The position numbers and the translations under genes are program-made. A stretch of 64,000 bases of DNA. Origin: Paraglaciecola sp. T6c (lineage in GTDB: Bacteria; Pseudomonadota; Gammaproteobacteria; Enterobacterales; Alteromonadaceae). The notes beneath the pieces were generated by a model. It did not search any database. It had not been told where the DNA came from and worked only from the letters and a program-made list of their open reading frames with translations. Shown piece after piece: positions 34,420-42,773 of the stretch; position 1 is the first letter of the stretch; the number at the start of each line of letters is the position of its first letter. Location: the NCBI RefSeq assembly GCF_000014225.1, contig NC_008228.1, forward strand, positions 1,054,001 through 1,118,000, read 5' to 3'.

Positions 34420-35460
34420 CTAACTACTATCCTGTTCTTTATAACCTTGAAGGCGTTTTACGTAAAGTTGGTTGGTAATAACGATGAGTAAGACGGTCAG
34501 TGGGGCAGCTAGTAACACACCCGCCATACCCACCATACTGGCTAGTAACACTTGAACCAACAGAACCAAAGCGGGGGGTAAGCTTGCAATCTCAGCTTGA
34601 AGTATTGGTGTGAGAACGTAACTTTCTACAGTTTGTACTCCAACATACAAAATAGAAACGTAAAGCAATGTATCAATTCCAGTAAGAATACTTACTAAAC
34701 CTGCGGGTATAAATGCCAACAGAGGCCCAAGGTTAGGAATGAAAGATAAAAGAGCAGCAATAATCCCCAGTATTAACGCTAAATCGATCCCCAATGCCCA
34801 CAGGCCAACAGTTGTAAACAGGCCGACCATGACCATTGATGCTAATTTAGCGAGTAGCCAACCTGCTAAAGCAGTCTCGCAACGCTTTAAAAGATCTTGC
34901 GCTTTATTCTTATGCTGTAAAGGAACCAAACTAAGGCCGCCGTTAACATACCATTTGGGGTTTATAGATAAAAATATTGCCAAAATAATAGCGAATATGA
35001 AGTTTCCGAAGCCATTTATGGTTGATGATAATAAGCTAGAGACAGCATTCATTACTGTACTCATCTTTGGATCATAGTTGGTGATTTTGTCTAGATTATC
35101 GTTAAACTTTCCGATTGAGCTGAATTCTGTGAATTGGCCTCGAACGAACTCTAGCGCTTCTGGCATTCTATCGACCAATTCATTCGCTTGCGTTGATATC
35201 TTGGGGGCAGCGTAAGTCATTAAAAGGCCTAACAGCAATACAGGAGCGAGCATAGAAATTGGAAGCCATACTTTCGCCGTGATGTTCGTCTTTTTCGCGA
35301 GCCAACGAGCAGAGCCAGAAAACATTACGGCAATCAAGATCCCTCCGAAAGCAACAAGGAATATTTTGCTGTTTCCTATTATCAACCACGTAAAAAGCAA
35401 TACGGCTACTGTTGTAACAGCCTGCACGAGTGCGCGCTTTGCGACCAACTTTACATTCAT
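34420..35460 (-). CDS. AI-2E family transporter
   Basis: A 346-residue integral membrane protein with about eight hydrophobic segments. The central region with NPKWYVNGG and the later LIPFIPNLGPLLAFIPAG-like segment (AALLSFIPNLGPLLAF) are typical of the AI-2E/PerM permease family. Substrate is uncertain; some members export autoinducer-2, others act as antiporters. It probably forms a transcription unit with the DUF421 gene downstream. Confidence 0.9.
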   Translation of the reverse strand: MNVKLVAKRALVQAVTTVAVLLFTWLIIGNSKIFLVAFGGILIAVMFSGSARWLAKKTNITAKVWLPISMLAPVLLLGLLMTYAAPKISTQANELVDRMPEALEFVRGQFTEFSSIGKFNDNLDKITNYDPKMSTVMNAVSSLLSSTINGFGNFIFAIILAIFLSINPKWYVNGGLSLVPLQHKNKAQDLLKRCETALAGWLLAKLASMVMVGLFTTVGLWALGIDLALILGIIAALLSFIPNLGPLLAFIPAGLVSILTGIDTLLYVSILYVGVQTVESYVLTPILQAEIASLPPALVLLVQVLLASMVGMAGVLLAAPLTVLLIVITNQLYVKRLQGYKEQDSS

Positions 35461-36176
35461 TTAATCTCCCAATGCATAAAATTTGTTGTTCTTGTTTTAG
35501 GTCACATTACGACGAGGTGACGCTTGAAAGTGATTTTATTAGCGCATTTAAGTTGCCAATATTAAGCCTATGCAGCAAAGAGCAAGCCACATTGATAAAT
35601 GAATGACAGTCAGAACCAGCACGTGGTGGCTAATTGGTCCGCTCACTTCAATAGATAGCGCTAAAAATGCAGTTTGTTATAGCAGCTCGTTATAAATGCA
35701 CGAAAAACTCAAAAGAACTTAAGTTCGGCGCCATAAGTTTGGTATTGAAGCCGCACTGCGCACGAGCGGAAGACCCCAGTAGCACTGTTACTTAATCAAA
35801 GCACATCAAAGGTGCGAGTCAGTTAGCTAAATTCCAAAAGGCAGATAGGCTGGGTCATCATACAAACGTTGACCGCGTTGTAACCTACCAGCGTAACGTC
35901 AGGGTAAAGCGCCTGATATGCCCTAAAAGGCACTGTATGGAATATGTGAGCACCATAAAAACCAATGGTTTTGAGCACTTTTTTACACGGTGAAGCACAC
36001 GGGGCAGGTAATTTATTCCCATTACCCAAAGCCTTAATTTTTAACAGAAAATTCGCTTTGTCCTTATATTACGCCCACTTCAGCCTGATATTTTGTTGCC
36101 TATATTAATGGCTCGAAGGTTGCTGTATCTAGGTGTAAGTCAAGAGCAATAACGCTCTCAATCAAAGGAGATAATT
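35461..36176 (+). other. Intergenic region, no supported gene
   Basis: A 68-codon minus-strand open frame (35823-36029) has no ribosome site or recognisable family and is not called. The ribosome site AAAGGAG at 36164-36170 belongs to the gene at 36177. Confidence 0.4.
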
Positions 36177-36674
36177 ATGAGTGATATCATTACAGGACTA
36201 TTCAAAAATCCCGCCGAAGCAAGTGCAGCCATAACCATGCTTGAACACAAAGGCTTCAGCGACGCGAATATTTCGCTAGTGGCTAACGATTCAATTACCA
36301 AAGACAGTTTCGCCCTGACTGACCATTCTAAATTACCAGAGGGAGTTGCCATAGGTGCTTCATCAGGTGGTGTCTTGGCGGCGATTGTCGGGGGGCTTGC
36401 TGCTGTTGGAGTGGTTGCTACCGGCGGGGTAGGGGTACTTGCGAGTGGTCCATTAGTGGCAGCTCTAGCGGCAGGCGGAGCGGGCGCGGCTGCAGGCGGG
36501 ATCATTGGTGGTGCGATAGGCCTAGCAATCCCTGAGCATGAAGTGAAATTTTACGAAGACGCGATTGAAGAGGGCTCTGTGCTAGTCGGAGTGCACTATG
36601 ACAATAGTGATCAAAAAGATGTAATTAAAGAGACATTTAAACACTTTGACGACGTGAAAGTTGCTAGTGCGTAA
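36177..36674 (+). CDS. General-stress protein, YflT/GSP17M-like with glycine-rich hydrophobic core
   Basis: A 165-residue protein. The N-terminal domain (ITGLFKNPAEASAAITMLEHKGF) matches the heat-induced stress protein YflT-type ferredoxin-like fold, followed by a Gly/Ala-rich membrane-like hairpin (about residues 60-120) and a C-terminal EEGSVLVGVHYDN segment. Probably membrane associated and induced by stress, by family analogy. A strong ribosome site AAAGGAG precedes the start. Confidence 0.75.
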   Translation: MSDIITGLFKNPAEASAAITMLEHKGFSDANISLVANDSITKDSFALTDHSKLPEGVAIGASSGGVLAAIVGGLAAVGVVATGGVGVLASGPLVAALAAGGAGAAAGGIIGGAIGLAIPEHEVKFYEDAIEEGSVLVGVHYDNSDQKDVIKETFKHFDDVKVASA

Positions 36675-36710
36675 CAGTACGACGTGACAATGCACGAAGT
36701 GTAAGTACAC

Positions 36711-36737
36711 GACGTGGTGGGCCCAGCTCACCACGTC
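36711..36737 (+). terminator. Hairpin terminator of the YflT-like gene
   Basis: Perfect 9-bp stem GACGTGGTG and CACCACGTC with a 9-nt loop, 37 bp after the stop. The T tract is weak (ACTATTTCT). Confidence 0.55.
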
Positions 36738-36773
36738 ACACTATTTCTAACCGCATCCCAGTTCTACAAATTT

Positions 36774-37305
36774 TTAAGCCACAAATGCTCTGCACGATTG
36801 TAGATTTATAGATAACTTAATCTCTTTAAGATCTTCCCCTGACTCAGTATCTCTAACAAATCCTTCCTTATCCCTTTGAAACGTGCAGCGTAATTCAAAG
36901 TTGAAAGCATCAAAACTTAAAGCATCAGTCTCGCAGAATATGTGCTTTATGACAGCCTGTATCCTTGTAATTCAATCGATAAGTTAAATAGGTTGAGGAA
37001 GCATTGGTCTACCTCAATGTTGGCTCTAATTTTTTAGCTTGTCATCTGCTCTTAATTACAATTATCAATTTGAGATAAATGGATTGACAAAGATTAAATG
37101 AAAAACTTACATGTGAAGGGGTATTATTTTCTACTTGTCTAGTGAAATTTACGCCCAGTCTCAAATTTTAATTCTTCAATTACTGTGCTGCCTTGTGCCA
37201 CAGCGAAATTCATCCACTTCAATAAATATGGCATATCAATTGAATTGTAATTCTCATACTTCTTAAGACAGCAGCAAGATCACAAGCATTATCTAATTTT
37301 TCAAT
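36774..37305 (-). pseudogene. Decayed minus-strand gene fragments
   Basis: Coding-like protein pieces can be read on the minus strand but are broken. The upstream piece (37139-37305) begins at a rare ATT after AGGAG, encodes EKLDNACDLAAVL, then needs a one-base shift near 37262 to continue as KYENYNSIDMPYLLKWMNFA and beyond. The downstream piece (36774-36970) contains TFQRDKEGFVRDTESGEDL and ends at TAA. The family was not recognised. The pieces may come from one gene or two. Confidence 0.35.
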
Positions 37306-37361
37306 GAATAACTCCTAATTTCATTGTTATTTCTTACTTAAGTCAGAGGGGGAATTAATTT

Positions 37362-38030
37362 ATGAATTCTCAAGGAGAACGACCTTCATCGATAGAAAAC
37401 TTCATTAAGCAGGATGGTTTTCCCTGTGTCGGAGCAAAGATAGCATTAAATAAAGATCAAATCGTCACACGTGATTTTGGTGATATTTTCTCAAATCAAA
37501 ATAATCAAAATATACTTGATGAGCTATATCAATTTATAACTATTTATAATTCGAGTAAGCCTTTATATTTTAGCTTTGTGGCCACTTTTAAAAACTCGAT
37601 ATTAACGAGTGAGAAAGAGTTCGAAGACGCCTTGTGGAGTAAGCTCCAAAATTTGTATAACCGAGACTCAATGACCCACACGTGGGATAGAAGAGTGAGC
37701 GATAACCCGGATGATAGTGAATTTAGCTTTAGTCTCGGCGGAGAAGCATTTTTCATCATAGGTCTCTCACCATTTGCAGAGCGAAGAGCGAGAAGATTCG
37801 AACACCCCACTATCGTTTTTAACCTGCATAGCCAATTTCAAATATTGAAGGAAACAAACAAGTTCACGGCATTAAGAGACAGAATCAGAACAAATGAAGA
37901 AGTTTTTTCTGGCTCACCTAACCCAAATTTATACGACCATGGTGAACTTTCTGAAGCCCGGCAATACAGCGGTAGGGCGGTCAGCAATTCATGGAGATGT
38001 CCATTTTCAACGAGGAAAAAAGATGAGTAA
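37362..38030 (+). CDS. YqcI/YcgG family protein, GntA/DcsA-like heme guanidino N-hydroxylase candidate
   Basis: A 222-residue protein with the family blocks FPCVGAK near the N-terminus, HTWDRRVSDNP and SFSLGGEAFFIIGLSPFAER in the middle, and RRFEHPTIVFNLHSQF after them. Some members of this family (DcsA in cycloserine biosynthesis, GntA in guanitoxin biosynthesis) are heme enzymes that N-hydroxylate a guanidino group. That activity here is inferred from the family. The stop overlaps the start of the DUF1989 gene by 8 bp (ATGAGTAA), showing translational coupling. The heme ligand was not identified. Confidence 0.75.
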   Translation: MNSQGERPSSIENFIKQDGFPCVGAKIALNKDQIVTRDFGDIFSNQNNQNILDELYQFITIYNSSKPLYFSFVATFKNSILTSEKEFEDALWSKLQNLYNRDSMTHTWDRRVSDNPDDSEFSFSLGGEAFFIIGLSPFAERRARRFEHPTIVFNLHSQFQILKETNKFTALRDRIRTNEEVFSGSPNPNLYDHGELSEARQYSGRAVSNSWRCPFSTRKKDE

Positions 38031-38604
38031 CGAAATAAAACCTAGAAGCGGCACAGCATTTAAATTGAAGAAAGGGGAACGGTTGAAAGTTACCGATCCT
38101 TTAGGGGAGCAAGTCGCCGATATATATTGCTTTAATGAACATAATTTTAAGGAGTTTTTGTCTTCTGGTCGTTCGTTAGATTATAACGAATCGCTGACAT
38201 TTAAGGTGGGCAGTAAACTTTACTCCAATCAAAGCGACGTTATGCTGAAAATTGTTGAAGACATGGTTGAAGATCACGACTTTCTATTAACGCCTTGCAG
38301 TGTTGATACATTCAAGTATTTTTACCCAAATGAAAAGCCTGTTCCTGGGTGTCATGGAAATTTAGTGAATGCATTTTCTGAATTCGGTATACCTGAGCAT
38401 TTAATCGGAACGACCTTCAACACATTCATGAATGTTTCGGTGGGTGAGGACGGTAGCTTCAAAGTTCTTCCACCGAAAAGTAAAGCCGGTGATTACACTA
38501 TATTTGAAGCCTCCATGGACCTAATAGTAGGTTTAACGGCGTGCTCAGCTGGCGAATCGAATAACTTTAAATACAAACCAATTAATTATGAAATTTTAAA
38601 GTGA
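38023..38604 (+). CDS. DUF1989 (urea carboxylase-associated) family protein
   Basis: A 193-residue protein of the DUF1989/UAAP family. Supporting blocks are RSGTAFKLKKGERLKVTDP, GEQVADIYCFN, a metal-type Cys in CHGNL after PVPG, and a final segment GLTACSAGESNN. The start at 38023 has GAGGAAAA upstream and overlaps the preceding gene; a longer reading from 37894 lies inside that gene and is rejected. Some DUF1989 proteins form carboxyguanidine deiminase in guanidine degradation, so a guanidine-type substrate is a reasonable inference with the neighbouring GntA-like gene. Confidence 0.85.
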   Translation: MSNEIKPRSGTAFKLKKGERLKVTDPLGEQVADIYCFNEHNFKEFLSSGRSLDYNESLTFKVGSKLYSNQSDVMLKIVEDMVEDHDFLLTPCSVDTFKYFYPNEKPVPGCHGNLVNAFSEFGIPEHLIGTTFNTFMNVSVGEDGSFKVLPPKSKAGDYTIFEASMDLIVGLTACSAGESNNFKYKPINYEILK

Positions 38605-38670
38605 ACTTAGTGGTGTACTCGCTGATAACGCGTGAACACCCCATCTATTAGATGTAGGGAGATAGTCTTT

Positions 38671-39237
38671 ATGAGTGATCCTACTCTTATGATTTTAATG
38701 TATTTTGTCATTCCGGTTTGGCTTCTAGCAGGAGTTGTAGACTGGTTTTGTCATCGACGCAGCAATATTGCAAAAACAAGCGGTGCAAAAGAGTCCTTCA
38801 TTCATTTACTCATGTTTGCTGAGGTCGGGATCCCACTCATGCTCGTCCTATTATTTGAGGTTAATGCGCTGATCATTGGTATCAGTATCTTGCTCTTCAT
38901 TCTTCACGAATTAACCGCACTTTGGGATGTCTCCTATGCAGTCAGTAAAAGACGCGTGGGTCCTATTGAACAGCATGTGCACAGCTTTTTAGAAATGATT
39001 CCTCTTCTAGCGTTAGTGCTAATTATTGCACGTCATTGGCCTCATTTTACGTCACTGTTTTCGGCTAGTGGTTTTCCTCCTGATCTTTCACTTACTCTAA
39101 AGGAAGCCCCCCTGCCCACGACCTATCTAATAACAGTATTATTTATAGCGGTAGCGCTGGAGCTCATACCCTATTTAGAGGAGCTTATCCGTGGACTCAA
39201 AGCGAGGAAAGCCGCAACTCAGTCAGAGCAGTGTTAA
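38671..39237 (+). CDS. Integral membrane protein, unrecognised
   Basis: A 188-residue protein with four to five hydrophobic segments. The ATG at 38671 has GGGAG upstream; an in-frame earlier start at 38632 lacks one. His and Asp residues occur within membrane segments (VDWFCHRRS, LHELTALWDVSYAV, EQHVHSFLEM), a pattern that may bind metal or lipid. No function is assigned. It lies 66 bp after the DUF1989 gene on the same strand, with a small acidic protein gene directly after it. Confidence 0.75.
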   Translation: MSDPTLMILMYFVIPVWLLAGVVDWFCHRRSNIAKTSGAKESFIHLLMFAEVGIPLMLVLLFEVNALIIGISILLFILHELTALWDVSYAVSKRRVGPIEQHVHSFLEMIPLLALVLIIARHWPHFTSLFSASGFPPDLSLTLKEAPLPTTYLITVLFIAVALELIPYLEELIRGLKARKAATQSEQC

Positions 39238-39271
39238 CAGCAAGTCTAATCAACCAAATATAGGAACGTTA

Positions 39272-39451
39272 ATGATGAATAAAAATGATGAAGTAAAAGA
39301 TAAAAAAGACCTTGTACTCGAAGATTCCGAAGCTGAGGCGGCAAGTCCGATTGCAGAGTCTATCGCGGGAGAAGAAGACCCTGGCGCAGCGCTAGAGGAG
39401 TTTATTAAAATGGATAAAATTGATGAAGGTCAAGAAACTAAGCAGGATTAA
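39272..39451 (+). CDS. Small acidic protein, 59 residues
   Basis: Starts MMNKNDEVKDKKDLVLED and is dominated by Glu and Asp, with no hydrophobic segment; probably disordered. The start at 39272 has AGGAACG upstream and is preferred to 39191, which overlaps the membrane-protein gene. It is probably co-transcribed with that gene. Function unknown. Confidence 0.55.
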   Translation: MMNKNDEVKDKKDLVLEDSEAEAASPIAESIAGEEDPGAALEEFIKMDKIDEGQETKQD

Positions 39452-39603
39452 CTATTACGCTAAACATATTAAAAAAGGGTGAGTTATTCTAATCAGGTTA
39501 AGCACTTTGTTTAAAAAATTTGGCTACAGTAAACGCTTTTGACAAATTATTGTGACGTATTCAATTTTAAATAAGACTAAACCAGTAAGGTGTTATTGAC
39601 GAA

Positions 39604-39807
39604 ATGAAAACCCATGAGTTAGCAGAAATTTTACTTCAATATGACAACGTGGATATTGTTACTAATGTTGGCTATACATCAATGATGGCGGAAGACGTTC
39701 TTTTAACGGAGTCAATGCTCAAATTACAATGTCTACTTGATAATGATAACAAGCCTGAGGGAGTATCTGGTGAACACTGGTTACTTATTGGAGGTCTATC
39801 TGCATGA
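39604..39807 (+). CDS. Small hypothetical protein, 67 residues
   Basis: Encodes MKTHELAEILLQYDNVDIV and a further 48 residues with amphipathic character and no signal or membrane segment. A moderate ribosome site (AAGGTG) lies about 10 bp upstream. The beginning resembles small prophage or plasmid proteins with an N-terminal LAxxLL helix, but I recognise no family. Confidence 0.5.
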   Translation: MKTHELAEILLQYDNVDIVTNVGYTSMMAEDVLLTESMLKLQCLLDNDNKPEGVSGEHWLLIGGLSA

Positions 39808-40566
39808 AAGTTTTAACGGTATTAATTTAATTCCGTATGACAGTTTAAAATAAACGCTTGGACTATTCTGACAAATCGCAAAGATGGCTTTCGCGTAAAT
39901 TTATATTCAAATGATCCCTCCATTAAAAGTCGCCGTTGATACATGTGCTTCGTTTCAGCTGTATTCGAATAGAATCTCATCACTAGCATGTATTGAGTCA
40001 CTCTACATATAAAAATAACTTGAGACCATTGGGGCAGTGTATTAGCTGATAATTTCCAAGGTTATTTAGCACGTTTACTCTGCCACAGTTACATTATATG
40101 CACTTAAAAACATGAATTCTATGGCCTGTAGCGCGGTGAAAGGGATTCACTCGCTTTTTGCAAAATGATGACTGGAGCCCTACGTTTTCATGGGGCTTGT
40201 TGTTGCATGGGGTTTTAGACTGCCTGATTTTGACTTTTGACTTTTGACTTTGGCGATGCTGTCAGAAACTCTCCCTTTGCCCAGCCCCCTTAGCTGAATT
40301 CACAGTGGGGTGCCTGTAATATTGAATATCCACCACAATTGATAATTTCAATCTATGAGTTTTTTTCATGTATTAATGAGATCAAATCATTTTTATTCAT
40401 CTAACCTTCCACGTATAAAACACACTCTGCTGCTAACGCTTGAGGCGTTTGATGTTATTAGCATTTTTAAATTTGGGTTTTAGCGACGAGTTTGCTTGAG
40501 CACCAAGTGCACCTATCAGCAGTTACCCTATAGATTTTATTTCAATAAACGGAATGTCAGGTCACG
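39808..40566 (+). other. Long intergenic region before mesX
   Basis: No gene was found in 759 bp. A TTTTGAC-type heptamer repeats three times at about 40227-40250. A nested hairpin lies at 40431-40462: an outer pair TGCTAA/TTAGCA, an inner AACGC/GCGTT, then TTTTTAAA. It sits about 100 bp upstream of mesX and could act as a terminator or leader attenuator. Confidence 0.4.
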
Positions 40567-41544
40567 ATGAATAACCATTTTACATTTTCCATTAAGCGTA
40601 TTTGTTTCGATGAAAATTACCATCCGTCGGACAATACCCGTATTACCACGAATTTCGCTAACTTGGCCAGAGGGAAGCGTCGCCAACAGAATTTGCGCAA
40701 TGCTTTACAGATGATCAATAACCGTTTCAATGCCTTAGCATTTTGGGATAACCAAAAAGGCGATCGTTACTCGGCTGAGCTTGAGATTATTTCGGTAGAT
40801 ATAGACGTTGAAGGAAAAGGCGAAACATTCCCTACCATTGAGATCTTAAAAAGCAATATTATTGATCACGTCACCAACCAGCGTATTGAAGGGATTGTGG
40901 GTAATAACTTTTCCTCTTATGTGCGTGATTATGACTTTAGCGTTATTTTGTCACAGCACAATAAAGGCAAAGCGTCGTTTAGTATTCCCGATGATTTTGG
41001 CGATTTGCACGGCAAGCTGTTTAAGCATTTCGTAGACTCAGACGTGTACCAGAAAAACTTTAGTAAACCCCCTGTTATTTGCCTGAGCGTGTCAGAAAAC
41101 AAAACCTATCAGCGCACTGAAAATCAACATCCTGTATTAGGTTATGAATATAAGCCGAACGGTTCGTCGTTAACAGAACAGTACTTCGCAAAGATGGGCT
41201 TAACGGTTCGCTACTTTATGCCTGCGAACAGTGTTGCGCCTTTGGCGTTCTACTTTTCGGGGGATTTACTTAATGATTACACCAATCTTGAGTTAATCAG
41301 CACTATCAGCACCATGGAAACCTTTCAGAAAATTTACCGCCCTGAGATTTATAACGCTAACGCGGTAGCAGGTAAGCATTATCAACCGAATTTACGCCAT
41401 CAAGATCATTCGCTGACCCAAATTGAATACGATCGAGAAGAGCGAAACCAGTTAGCGGTTGAGCAAGGCAAGTTTGTTGAAGAGCACTTCATCAAACCCT
41501 ATAAGCCTATTCTTGAGCAGTGGTCTGCAAACAGCGCCTTTTAA
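40567..41544 (+). CDS. mesX: DUF1852 protein, MesX (partner of methionine synthase MesD)
   Basis: A 325-residue DUF1852 protein. It begins NNHFTFSIKRICFDENYHPS and contains the TTNFANLARGKRRQQNLRNA segment typical of the family. In published work DUF1852 (MesX) is required for activity of the short folate-independent methionine synthase MesD under aerobic conditions. The adjacent downstream gene is exactly that enzyme, so the assignment is well supported. Its biochemical role is still unclear; it may help obtain or present the methyl donor. Confidence 0.9.
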   Translation: MNNHFTFSIKRICFDENYHPSDNTRITTNFANLARGKRRQQNLRNALQMINNRFNALAFWDNQKGDRYSAELEIISVDIDVEGKGETFPTIEILKSNIIDHVTNQRIEGIVGNNFSSYVRDYDFSVILSQHNKGKASFSIPDDFGDLHGKLFKHFVDSDVYQKNFSKPPVICLSVSENKTYQRTENQHPVLGYEYKPNGSSLTEQYFAKMGLTVRYFMPANSVAPLAFYFSGDLLNDYTNLELISTISTMETFQKIYRPEIYNANAVAGKHYQPNLRHQDHSLTQIEYDREERNQLAVEQGKFVEEHFIKPYKPILEQWSANSAF

Positions 41545-41570
41545 TGCATTGGCTGAAATATTGAAAAAAA

Positions 41571-41637
41571 CAACTGAACAAAAACAACTGAACAAGAACA
41601 ACTGAACAAAAACATTTGAATAAGAACAACTGAATAA
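41571..41637. repeat. 14-bp tandem repeat between mesX and mesD
   Basis: CAACTGAACAARAA repeats with exact 14-bp spacing, starting at 41571, 41585, 41599, 41613 and 41627; the last two copies have drifted. It fills most of the 129-bp gap between the two genes and may affect their relative expression. Confidence 0.95.
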
Positions 41638-41673
41638 ACGAACTGATTACAGAGACCCGATTAGAGAGAGAGC

Positions 41674-42702
41674 ATGAAAACACTTTTACCTATTACCATC
41701 GCCGGTAGCCTGCCTAAACCGTCTTGGCTCGCTCAACCTGAAACACTTTGGTCACCTTGGAAGTTGCAAGACGATGAACTGGTTCAGGGGAAACAGGACG
41801 CGCTGCGTTTGTCATTGTTAAATCAGCAGCAAGCGGGCATTAATATCATCAGTGATGGGGAGCAATCGCGGCAACACTTTGTGACCACCTTTATCGAGCA
41901 CCTCAGTGGTGTAGATTTCGAGAACCGTAAGACGGTTAAAATACGTAACCGCTACGACGCCAGCGTACCCATGGTAGTGGGCCCCGTGACTCGGCAAAAA
42001 CCGGTATTTGTAGAAGATGCCAAATTCTTACGCTCGCAAACTAAGCAACCGATCAAATGGGCGCTGCCGGGGCCTATGACCATGGTCGATACCCTTTATG
42101 ATGACCATTATAAAAGTCGCGAAAAGCTCGCGTGGAAATTCGCTGAGATACTCAATCAAGAAGCGAAAGAACTTGAAGCCGCAGGTGTGGATATTATCCA
42201 ATTTGACGAGCCGGCGTTTAATGTCTTTTTTGATGAGGTTAATGATTGGGGTATAGCCGCGTTAGAGCGCGCAGTAGAGGGGCTTGAATGCCAAACTGCA
42301 GTCCATATTTGTTATGGCTACGGCATTAAAGCCAATACCGATTGGAAAAAGACCTTAGGGACACAGTGGCGACAGTACGAAGAGATTTTCCCTAAGCTAC
42401 AATCATCCAATATCGATATTATTTCATTGGAGTGCCAAAACTCCCGAGTGCCCATGGAATTAATCGGGCTACTTCGTGGCAAGAAAGTCATGGTAGGGGC
42501 CATTGATGTGGCAACCAATACCATAGAAACTCCAGAAGAGGTGGCCGATACCCTTCGAAACGCACTGCAGTATGTTGATGCCGAAAATCTTTATCCGTGC
42601 ACCAACTGCGGCATGGTGCCTTTATCCCAGGAGGTAACAAGCGCTAAGCTGAATGCGTTAAGCGCCGGCACTGAGATTATTCGCAAAGAACTCTCGGCTT
42701 AG
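41674..42702 (+). CDS. mesD: Folate-independent methionine synthase MesD (core-MetE)
   Basis: A 342-residue enzyme corresponding to the catalytic C-terminal half of MetE. Zinc-site residues are visible: His in VHICYGYG and Cys in YPCTNCGM near the C-terminus; DIIQFDEPAF is the conserved homocysteine-binding region. It lacks the MetE N-terminal half that binds folate. It transfers a methyl group to homocysteine from a donor that is not methyl-tetrahydrofolate polyglutamate. It is paired with mesX upstream and followed by a strong terminator. Confidence 0.9.
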   Translation: MKTLLPITIAGSLPKPSWLAQPETLWSPWKLQDDELVQGKQDALRLSLLNQQQAGINIISDGEQSRQHFVTTFIEHLSGVDFENRKTVKIRNRYDASVPMVVGPVTRQKPVFVEDAKFLRSQTKQPIKWALPGPMTMVDTLYDDHYKSREKLAWKFAEILNQEAKELEAAGVDIIQFDEPAFNVFFDEVNDWGIAALERAVEGLECQTAVHICYGYGIKANTDWKKTLGTQWRQYEEIFPKLQSSNIDIISLECQNSRVPMELIGLLRGKKVMVGAIDVATNTIETPEEVADTLRNALQYVDAENLYPCTNCGMVPLSQEVTSAKLNALSAGTEIIRKELSA

Positions 42703-42723
42703 TCAAAGCGCTTTATCCAAACG

Positions 42724-42756
42724 AGCAGGCGCAGCTATGTGCCTGCTTTATTTTTT
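42724..42756 (+). terminator. Rho-independent terminator after mesD
   Basis: Stem AGCAGGC and GCCTGCT (42724-42730 and 42741-42747, extendable inward), then TTATTTTTT. It lies between convergent genes, mesD and the nitronate-monooxygenase-like gene, and may serve both. Confidence 0.9.
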
Positions 42757-42773
42757 GTGATGACTCCAATTGC

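Noticed and set aside
35823-36029. 68-codon minus-strand open frame
   Set aside because: No ribosome site, no recognisable family and unusual Cys/Pro content; likely chance.
37894-38022. Longer start for the DUF1989 gene
   Set aside because: The extension is entirely inside the upstream gene in another frame and lacks a ribosome site; the ATG at 38023 has GAGGAAAA.
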